Assembly (NCBI RefSeq): GCF_002207765.1
Contig: NZ_BDGJ01000142.1
Span: 1-50,822 of the forward strand
DNA length: 50,822 nucleotides
Source: Calderihabitans maritimus
GTDB lineage: Bacteria; Bacillota; KKC1; Calderihabitantales; Calderihabitantaceae
Reading direction: 5' to 3'
Part shown: positions 44,790 to 50,822 of the stretch, one piece after another
How positions within the stretch are numbered: the stretch's first letter is position 1
Layout of the letters: each line of letters opens with the position of its first letter
Made by a program: the position numbers and the translations under genes
Notes under the pieces: generated by a model
Database searches by the model: none
The model's input: only the letters and a program-made list of their open reading frames with translations
What the model was told of the DNA's origin: nothing

Positions 44790-47195
44790 TCATCTGCTAG
44801 AAAACCAGGCTACGGTTTCCGAATGAGGTAACATAGTACGGACCTTCCAGTTCCGCCGGTCTACATCTATTATAACAGCGCCGTGAAGATCAGTACGAAA
44901 AACGGGAACCTGCCGTTCTCTCCAGTAGTCCAAAATTTCAGGTGAAGGATGTCCGAAAACATTCCTGCCCACTGATATTACCGCCACCTCAGGACTTACC
45001 CGCTCCAAAAATTCCTTATGCAAAGAAAACCTGCTGCCGTGATGAGATACCTTAAATATATCTGCTTCTACGTCCACCTGCCTCTGAAGCATTTCGACCA
45101 TGGCCTCCTGCTCAATATCTCCGGTCAAGAGCACGCTCTTGTCACCGTAACTTATCTTTAAAACAAGAGAGTAGTTATTCAGATTCTCCCGGAACTCCTC
45201 CGGCCGATGGCTGGGGTGAAGCACTTCTATGGTTAACAAGGGATCTATTTCAATCCGGTCGCCGCGTCTGACAAAATTATACCGTATCTCCCGAGAATTT
45301 AAGAGGGTCAAAAATTCCTCCAACTCCTCATTGGGTTCTACCGGCGGCATGACCACCAGAGATATCGGAAATTCCCTTGCTACGGCCAGCAAGCCTTCCA
45401 GGTGATCCCGGTGAGGATGAGTGTTAACCACCAAGTCCAACTTTTTAATCCCCTGGCGAACCAGAAAAGGTACCACTATTTGCTCTCCTACCTCAAAACC
45501 CATGCTTGAAGACGAGCCACCACCGTCAACCAAAATGTGCTTTCCGGAAGGAGTTTTTATATATATGGCATCTCCTTGCCCTACATCCAGGAATACCAAC
45601 TGCAGGGAACCGGGGCGTGTCTCCCAAAGGACCAGGAGCATAACTGAAAGCAGCAAGAGGGTCGCTATACTTGTTACTACTTTTTGCCTGTTCTCTTCCC
45701 ACCAGCGCTTAAATTGTTCATAATGACGGTGCTGCCAGATTTCCCGCCCGGCCACCAAAAGTATAAAATAAGCGGCTACCGACCAAGGCTCCGGTGTGGC
45801 CACTTTCAATGCGGCCCCGGGGATTTCAGACAGAAAATTCACTGTTGTCTCCAGCAATTCAGCCAGAGCGCCGGCGCTGTAAGCCAGGACTTCAGCCAAA
45901 AAAGGAAACAGGAAAACCAGGATGAATACAACCAAACCCAAATTAACAATTATTCCTACCAGCGAAGCCGCCACCAAATTAGCCGCCAACCCAACTAAGG
46001 AAACCGTATTGAAGTAATAGCCGCTCAAAGGGAGCACCGCCAGTTGGGCAGCTATGGGGACTACTAGCCAACGGCGCCAGGACGGGAACCAAACCAGCAT
46101 CCCGTCCACCAGGGGATAAAAATATACTATTCCCCAGGTGGCGATAAAAGACAACTGAAACCCAGGATCATAGAGCAATAATGGATTGTAAATTAGCAGG
46201 ATAAACGCCGCCAGCGCCAGGCTGGAGTAAAAATCCCTCTCTCTGCCAAAATAATAAGCCGCCACTCCAACCACAGCCATGATACTGGCCCTTACCACTG
46301 AAGGGGCAAAGCCGGTCAACGCCCCGTAAAACAGGCAGGCTAGGAAAACTAGCCCCAGGGTTGTACCCCGGTTTAAGCGCAAAGCTCCTGATACACCCAA
46401 CACCAAAGCTACCAAAAAGCCTACATGCAGTCCGGACACGGCAAATATATGCATAACCCCTGCCCTTAAAAATCGTTCCTGCTCCCCGTCTTCCAAAACT
46501 TCTTTGTCTCCGAAAAGGACCGCCCGCAGGATTCGGGCCTGCTGCGGAGGCAGGTGTTCCGTTAAAAACGTTACCACCCGCCCTTTAGCCTTCAAAGCTT
46601 CCCAGATTAACGGATTTCCTACCCGGTTACCCTTCCACCTGACACCGTTACTCCCGTAGACCTTCAATTGGGTATAAATCCCGTGACGCCTGAGGTAACT
46701 CCGGTAACTAAACTCTCCCGGGTTACGAGCTTCCGGCGGCAGGGAAAGATTCCCTCGTACCTCCAGCACATCCCCATAATGGTAAATTTCCGCCGGACCT
46801 TCCCCGAGGTAAATTATGAGCTGGACTTTTTCTTTTAACGGAAAAGTAATATTTTCGGCCCGAAGCTGCCTGACCCGAAAATCGTAAACAACCCTTTTTT
46901 CATACACGCGGGCTTCTGATACCACTTGTCCCTCAACCTGAACCTGTTTCCCTACGTAAGGAACCAGTAAAGAATTTTCAGCTACCGCCAGCCGTCCCCA
47001 TAGCACTCCGGCAAGGGTCATAGCCACAAGTACCAAGGCCATAACTCCCCGCCACCCGTTGCGGTAGCCAAGGTAAGCAAAGGTCACGAAAGCGATCCCT
47101 AAAAAAAGTAAAACCTCAACCGGCCAGGGAAGTATATTACCAAGCCATATACCTGTCGCGAAACTTCCTACCAAGAATACCAAAGGCCGTTCCAC
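44790..47195 (-). CDS. comEC: ComEC/Rec2 DNA uptake protein
   Basis: 801-residue polytopic membrane protein that forms the DNA uptake channel for transformation. N-terminal DUF4131 part (~25-185), the Competence domain of about eight helices (~215-510; FAVSGLHVGFLVALVLGVS, PSVVRASIMAVVGVAAYYFGRERD), and a C-terminal metallo-beta-lactamase-like nuclease domain: GQGDAIYIKTPSGKHILVDGG, NTHPHRDHLEGL, LTGDIEQEA and FKVSHHGSRFS. All three domains are intact, so competence may be functional, but no other com genes are in view. Confidence 0.95.
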   Translation of the reverse strand: MERPLVFLVGSFATGIWLGNILPWPVEVLLFLGIAFVTFAYLGYRNGWRGVMALVLVAMTLAGVLWGRLAVAENSLLVPYVGKQVQVEGQVVSEARVYEKRVVYDFRVRQLRAENITFPLKEKVQLIIYLGEGPAEIYHYGDVLEVRGNLSLPPEARNPGEFSYRSYLRRHGIYTQLKVYGSNGVRWKGNRVGNPLIWEALKAKGRVVTFLTEHLPPQQARILRAVLFGDKEVLEDGEQERFLRAGVMHIFAVSGLHVGFLVALVLGVSGALRLNRGTTLGLVFLACLFYGALTGFAPSVVRASIMAVVGVAAYYFGRERDFYSSLALAAFILLIYNPLLLYDPGFQLSFIATWGIVYFYPLVDGMLVWFPSWRRWLVVPIAAQLAVLPLSGYYFNTVSLVGLAANLVAASLVGIIVNLGLVVFILVFLFPFLAEVLAYSAGALAELLETTVNFLSEIPGAALKVATPEPWSVAAYFILLVAGREIWQHRHYEQFKRWWEENRQKVVTSIATLLLLSVMLLVLWETRPGSLQLVFLDVGQGDAIYIKTPSGKHILVDGGGSSSSMGFEVGEQIVVPFLVRQGIKKLDLVVNTHPHRDHLEGLLAVAREFPISLVVMPPVEPNEELEEFLTLLNSREIRYNFVRRGDRIEIDPLLTIEVLHPSHRPEEFRENLNNYSLVLKISYGDKSVLLTGDIEQEAMVEMLQRQVDVEADIFKVSHHGSRFSLHKEFLERVSPEVAVISVGRNVFGHPSPEILDYWRERQVPVFRTDLHGAVIIDVDRRNWKVRTMLPHSETVAWFSSR

Positions 47196-47255
47196 TAAAC
47201 CTCATCCCCTGCAAGCCCTTGCAATCTCCTGCTACATGCTTCTAACCTTGAGAGA

Positions 47256-47285
47256 AAATTAAAACCGGATAGCTATTGCTTCCGG
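47256..47285 (-). terminator. weak terminator-like hairpin
   Basis: CCGGA and TCCGG on the minus strand with an 11-base loop, then TTTTAATTTT. It lies about 100 bases beyond the QueG-like stop and before comEC. The stem is short, so it may not be efficient. I see nothing else in the 193-base gap 47196-47388. Confidence 0.4.
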
Positions 47286-47388
47286 CTACGCTTTATCAAA
47301 GACAATCAATTTTTCGACATATACCAGCAATTTCCTGCTAGTTTCTTTTAAGAAAATAAAAACCCGTCCTTAACGCTGGTAGTTCACT

Positions 47389-48093
47389 TTAATTGCCAGC
47401 TGGCCGGTTCAGGCCCCGACTGAGGGGACAGGCGGCAATGCACATACCACACCGACGCCCACCCAGCTTGACAAAAATATAGTGATAGCACTTTTCCTTA
47501 TCCATACGCCATCCAGCTTCGGGTGTATATAATTCTTCCCACCCGGTAAGGGCTCCTGCCGGGCAGTTTCTCACACATTTTCCGCACCGGTTGCACAGGC
47601 TATCCTTGAACGGTTGATCGGGTGTAAGTTCTACCTCTGTAATAACCGTAGCCAACCGGACACGGCTGCCGTAATCCGGGGTAAGTATCAGGTTGTTGAC
47701 TCCGAAGCAGCCCAACCCGGCTGCCACGGCAGCATGTTTGTGAGATATGTCTCCCCGTAGGCGGGCACCGTCACCGATACTGGCCGTGGCCGGAAAAGCC
47801 ATACTGTCAAAGCCCTTTTTCTCTATAAATTTGGCTATCTTGTGCCCAAGATGGTTCAGGGTACTGTTGGCACATTCAAATTCCAGTAAATATTCGTTAC
47901 GGCTTTGAGGCAAATTCAGTACCGGCCCCCGGTTAAGCGCATACCCAATGGAAATAACACTTTTTGTCGTTGGAAGATAGTCGGTGGGGCGGCATCCCTC
48001 CGGGGCCTCCTTCAGACTCTCCGCGCCAGCTATTCCGACCAGGTCTGCCCCCTGCGAGTAAAGATACTCTTTGACTTCCTCAGTCAAGCCCAT
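47389..48093 (-). CDS. QueG-like 4Fe-4S protein
   Basis: 234 residues from the ATG at 48093, eight bases after AAAGGAG. The sequence resembles the core of epoxyqueuosine reductase and reductive-dehalogenase-type proteins: KSVISIGYALN near 45, HKHAAVAAGLGCFGVNNLILTPDYGSR-type central motif near 118-143, and two ferredoxin clusters CNRCGKCVRNCPAGAL near 166 and CGMCIAACPL near 216. True QueG is ~380 residues with a C-terminal HEAT region; this protein lacks it, so it is probably a related cobalamin- or corrinoid-linked redox protein and not QueG itself. Confidence 0.75.
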   Translation of the reverse strand: MGLTEEVKEYLYSQGADLVGIAGAESLKEAPEGCRPTDYLPTTKSVISIGYALNRGPVLNLPQSRNEYLLEFECANSTLNHLGHKIAKFIEKKGFDSMAFPATASIGDGARLRGDISHKHAAVAAGLGCFGVNNLILTPDYGSRVRLATVITEVELTPDQPFKDSLCNRCGKCVRNCPAGALTGWEELYTPEAGWRMDKEKCYHYIFVKLGGRRCGMCIAACPLSRGLNRPAGN

Positions 48094-48185
48094 CTGTATT
48101 TCTCCTTTCCCATTAATATACCGCAAAACCCCCTGTTTACCTTTGGATCATTTAAACTCCTGGTTTCAAATTTCTGTAGGAAACT

Positions 48186-48809
48186 TCAGCCCAAAGCCAG
48201 TGCTTTTTGGATAGCTTCAATTATAGTTTCTTTAAAAATTTTCAGGTCAACATTCTTAACTTCAATGGGCACCTGAGTATATTCGAAAAATTCTAAAATT
48301 TGTTCATCCTTGAATTCGCAGACGCCGGTGTCCAACAAAATAATTTTATCGTAAGAGCCGAAATTTTGCCTGGCATCACATTCGTCCCACTGCAATCTTT
48401 CCTTAAAGATTTCCTTCCAGTTTTTCAACCACCCGGGACTCAGGTAAAATTTTTTTGTTTCTTTATCGAGTTCTTCCATTTTCTTTCCTAAAATCAGCTC
48501 AATACAATTGGCCTGGGCAAATCTAACTGCAGAGCAATTCTTTAATACCTCGTCCAATTCCGGATGGCATTTGGAACCGTAAAGTAGAACTACACGGCTA
48601 TCCTTCAAGGAACTTACAGTCTTCAATACTGACTTAATCAAGTCATCCAGATTCACGTGTAATCCCGCCGCCAAATAAACAACTTCTACCTTACAGTTCA
48701 GTATTCCTTCATCGATTATTTGCGTCAGTACTTCCTGCAACTCAGGCTGAAAAATGCCACAAGAAACAATATATACCTTATATACCTTCGAGACAGCATT
48801 ATCTACCAT
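48186..48809 (-). CDS. DUF1638 family protein
   Basis: 207 residues from the ATG at 48809, close to AAGGTGGGGG. The pattern YIVSCGIFQPELQEVL near 12, VVLLYGSKCHPELDEVL near 87, FYLSPGWLKNWKEIF near 138, and KIILLDTG near 172 is that of DUF1638. Family members are typically encoded near corrinoid-dependent methyltransferases; their function is unknown. Several Cys residues (such as SCGIF and SKCHPEL) could bind metal. It precedes the QueG-like gene by 92 bases on the same strand and may be read with it. Confidence 0.82.
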   Translation of the reverse strand: MVDNAVSKVYKVYIVSCGIFQPELQEVLTQIIDEGILNCKVEVVYLAAGLHVNLDDLIKSVLKTVSSLKDSRVVLLYGSKCHPELDEVLKNCSAVRFAQANCIELILGKKMEELDKETKKFYLSPGWLKNWKEIFKERLQWDECDARQNFGSYDKIILLDTGVCEFKDEQILEFFEYTQVPIEVKNVDLKIFKETIIEAIQKALALG

Positions 48810-48953
48810 CTCTTCCCCCACCTTCTACGAGCTATCCTAATTTTATCCCGACTAAAACCTCCCCTGCTGTAAAATAATTTACAAATCGATAATATTTATA
48901 TGAAACCAAATCGAGAAGGTTACCGACCTCTAGCAACTTACCCTACTGTTGAA

Positions 48954-49787
48954 CTAGGCAAATTCAATTAAATCCAGTAGTTCCTGCTTGGTTCGCGGGA
49001 AATGCGTCCCGTTTATCCAGCCCTTCTCCCGCAGTTTACCGTAGATTTCTAAAATCCAGGGACGAACCATGCCCGCCTTTTGGAGTAGATTTTCGTCCGC
49101 AAAGACGGTTTCTGGTGTTCCTTCCCCGACGACTTCACCTTCTTTCATCAAGATAATGTGATCCGCCCAGGAGTAGGCCAGGTCCACATCATGAGTGGAA
49201 AGAAGAAGAGTTTTCCCCTGGGCGTTAATCTTGTCCAAAAGTTTTAGCGTCTGCCGGGTACTAATAGGATCCAGCCAGGCGGTAGGTTCATCCAGAATGA
49301 TGACCTCGGGATCCATAGCCAGAACATCGGCAATGGCAACTCTCTTCTTTTCTCCATAACTTAAAAGATGGGTAGGCCGGTCTTTCAGATGGGTAATCCC
49401 CGTCTCTTCCATGGCTTGGAAAACTTTTTCATAAGTTTCCTTCTTGGAAAGCCCCAGGTTTAAAGGACCAAAAGAAATTTCCTGAAATACATTGGCCGAA
49501 AACAATTGGGTATCAGGATCCTGAAAGACAATGCCTACGTTCTTGCGGAGCTTTTTAAGAAATGATTTGCCGTAGAGCACCTTCTCCCCAGCAAACCTTA
49601 TTTCCCCTCTTTCCGGCCTATAAATGCCGTTAAAATGCAGAAATAAAGTAGATTTGCCGGCACCGTTATGGCCTAATACCACCGTCTTTTTGCCTTTTTC
49701 AATACCAAGTGAAATCCCTCGTAAAGCCTCAGTTCCGTCTTCGTACTGAAAATAAACATTATGGGCTTCTAAAATATACTCTTTCAA
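48954..49787 (-). CDS. cbiO: cobalt ECF transporter ATPase CbiO
   Basis: 277-residue ABC ATPase. The TTG at 49787 overlaps the cbiQ stop (TTGA) and follows GGAGGGG; the longer frame runs through cbiQ out of frame and is not coding. Walker A GHNGAGKST, Q-loop FQDPDTQLFSANVFQEISFG, signature LLSYGEKKR (the CbiO/NikO version of LSGGQ), Walker B VIILDEPTAWLDP, and STHDVDLAYSW with the switch His. It powers cobalt uptake with CbiQ and the CbiMN substrate unit. Confidence 0.95.
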   Translation of the reverse strand: MKEYILEAHNVYFQYEDGTEALRGISLGIEKGKKTVVLGHNGAGKSTLFLHFNGIYRPERGEIRFAGEKVLYGKSFLKKLRKNVGIVFQDPDTQLFSANVFQEISFGPLNLGLSKKETYEKVFQAMEETGITHLKDRPTHLLSYGEKKRVAIADVLAMDPEVIILDEPTAWLDPISTRQTLKLLDKINAQGKTLLLSTHDVDLAYSWADHIILMKEGEVVGEGTPETVFADENLLQKAGMVRPWILEIYGKLREKGWINGTHFPRTKQELLDLIEFA

Positions 49788-50563
49788 ATTATTCCCCTCC
49801 CGTGAAGCCCCAGAACAATAAGTAAAGCTTCTACTGCGGCTATGGCTAAGATATTTTTGTAAGACACGCTGTATCTGGGTTCCAGCACATTGATACTTCC
49901 GGTATAGCCCCGGGAAAGGAGGGCTGTGAAACTTATTCTGGAACGCCAATAAGTCCTGATGAATAGATTGGACAACAGCGCACCTAAAGACCTATAAGTC
50001 GAAGCAAAAGAAAAATATCCGCAGCGGGAGGCCTGAGATAGATGTATCCTCCCTGCCGTCTCTAATAAGACAAAAATAAACCGGTAGATCAAACTCATAA
50101 GCTCGACAAACAGTGGAGGCGCCTTGAGCTTTCTTAAAATGATAATTATATCTGTCATAGGAGTGGTTAAAGCCAAAAAGTAAAGACAGGACACCGCCCC
50201 CAGAGCTTTGAAAAACAGCCGGAGAGCCAAGTATAAATCTCCCGGCTGCACCCCAACCAAAAATCTCCCTACGGTGAAACCGGAAACAACATCAACATCA
50301 TGGTAGGAAAAGGACACGGCAATTGCCGCTACTCCCGCTATCAGAAAACCCAAAGGTAAACTCAACAATTTAACGTACAATCTCCATCTTACACCAGCCA
50401 AGATTATCGTTGCGCCCGACATCATAATAATGATGATCATTGAAGTATTTATGGTATCAAATATTAAGCCTACCGCCATGGTAATCAGAGCAAAAGCAAA
50501 TTTTTCGCCGGGATGTACAGAAAGAAGTTTATTGGCATAAGCATACTGGTCAATTTTGAACAT
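49784..50563 (-). CDS. cbiQ: cobalt ECF transporter transmembrane protein CbiQ
   Basis: 259 residues, about five or six membrane helices; the T component linking CbiO ATPase to CbiMN. N-terminal IDQYAYANKLLSVHPGEKFAFAL and the coupling-motif region with two basic segments (LVGVQPGDL, RFIFVLLETAGRIHLSQASRCGY, ISFTALLSRGY) are typical. ATG follows GGAGAAGG. It overlaps cbiN upstream by 14 bases and cbiO downstream by 4, so the operon is tightly coupled. Confidence 0.94.
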   Translation of the reverse strand: MFKIDQYAYANKLLSVHPGEKFAFALITMAVGLIFDTINTSMIIIIMMSGATIILAGVRWRLYVKLLSLPLGFLIAGVAAIAVSFSYHDVDVVSGFTVGRFLVGVQPGDLYLALRLFFKALGAVSCLYFLALTTPMTDIIIILRKLKAPPLFVELMSLIYRFIFVLLETAGRIHLSQASRCGYFSFASTYRSLGALLSNLFIRTYWRSRISFTALLSRGYTGSINVLEPRYSVSYKNILAIAAVEALLIVLGLHGRGII

Positions 50564-50822
50564 TACCTTCTCCGGCTCCCATTCCCTTCTTTTTTCCTAC
50601 TAAATACCCCAGATAAAAACATACGAACCCGGCTCCGATGGCCGCCTGAAGGGCAAAAAGAAGACTTTCAATTTCACCGCTGGGAGGCTCCCATAACGGT
50701 TCAAACCAGGGATTTAATCCTGGGCTCAGCTCCATGATAATCCCTTCTGCTTGACTATCCGCGCCCCCATACTCGGCGTGAGGATTAATCATTAACGGCA
50801 GGGCAGCAATTATAACCGCCAG
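50550..50822 (-). CDS. cbiN: cobalt ECF transporter subunit CbiN (partial, runs off the window)
   Basis: The frame continues past the right edge: codons before the internal ATG at 50792 read LAVIIAALPLM, the first membrane helix of CbiN. Then come GGADSQAEGII, LNPWFEPLWEPPSGEIESLLFALQAAIGAG and a second helix (FVCFYLGYLV), the CbiN signature. CbiN is the small two-helix partner of CbiM in cobalt capture. CbiM would be expected just beyond the window. Confidence 0.92.
   Translation of the reverse strand: MAVIIAALPLMINPHAEYGGADSQAEGIIMELSPGLNPWFEPLWEPPSGEIESLLFALQAAIGAGFVCFYLGYLVGKKKGMGAGEGNVQN

Noticed and set aside
48810-48953. Possible cobalamin riboswitch near the cobalt transporter.
   Set aside because: The operon is read leftwards from beyond the right edge, so its leader is not in the window, and no B12 box was seen in this gap.
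49788-49949. N-terminal extension of CbiO in the longer open frame.
   Set aside because: It runs out of frame through the end of cbiQ and has no ribosome site; the TTG overlapping the cbiQ stop fits operon coupling.
1-50822. tRNA, rRNA, CRISPR arrays, insertion sequences and prophage.
   Set aside because: I found no tRNA-like cloverleaf, no regularly spaced repeats, no transposase or integrase, and no phage structural genes.

Overview
The window looks like a chromosome segment of a spore-forming, probably thermophilic member of the Clostridia (Bacillota), close to the Carboxydothermus / Moorella / Desulfotomaculum group. The evidence is gene order and content. Sporulation genes (spoIIP, yqfC, yqfD) sit in the Bacillus/Clostridia housekeeping order rpsT-holA-comEC / spoIIP-lepA-hemW-hrcA-(chaperonin)-grpE-dnaK-dnaJ-prmA-rsmE-mtaB-hinT-rpsU-yqeY-yqfC-yqfD-phoH-yqfF-ybeY-dgkA-cdd-era-recO-glyQS-ccpN-PSRP-ppdK. 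An archaeal-type (group II) chaperonin lies inside the heat-shock operon, a trait known from a few Clostridia such as Carboxydothermus. Nearly all genes are on the minus strand; rpsT is the only convincing plus-strand gene. I see no rRNA, tRNA, insertion sequence or CRISPR array.

Layout from left to right. 1-3.7 kb is a decayed accessory zone. It holds a small membrane protein, a frameshifted membrane-anchored protein, an intact secreted protein, a frameshifted remnant, and an ECF sigma-like gene that has lost sigma region 4 and is joined to an anti-sigma-like C-terminus. Two genes here share a 32-base leader motif whose helix shows compensatory base changes, and one of these leaders ends in a strong terminator-like hairpin. 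3.8-8.0 kb is a pyruvate-metabolism unit: pyruvate phosphate dikinase, its bifunctional kinase/phosphorylase and a CcpN-type repressor. 8.2-11.6 kb is glyQS behind a glycine T-box. 11.6-15.6 kb holds a UBA/DUF4342 protein, recO, yqzL, mgtE and era. 15.6-25.5 kb holds cdd, three envelope or unknown-function proteins (DUF3048, DUF881, DUF502), dgkA, ybeY, the c-di-AMP phosphodiesterase PgpH, phoH, yqfD, yqfC, yqeY and rpsU. 25.7-35.7 kb is the heat-shock operon and its translation/RNA-modification tail, read from a sigma-A promoter with a perfect CIRCE operator. 35.8-42.3 kb holds hemW, lepA, murJ, spoIIP and a holin-like membrane protein. 42.4-47.2 kb holds rpsT, an orphan CcrM/HinfI-like DNA methyltransferase, holA and comEC. 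47.4-50.8 kb holds a QueG-like 4Fe-4S protein, a DUF1638 protein and a cobalt ECF transporter (cbiO, cbiQ, partial cbiN), which suggests corrinoid metabolism.

The items most worth a second look are: the CIRCE-controlled operon that joins a group II chaperonin to the bacterial DnaK system; the covarying leader RNA pair in the accessory zone; the sigma/anti-sigma chimera; the solitary CcrM-like methyltransferase; and two genes whose best starts appear to be ATT or CTG codons.
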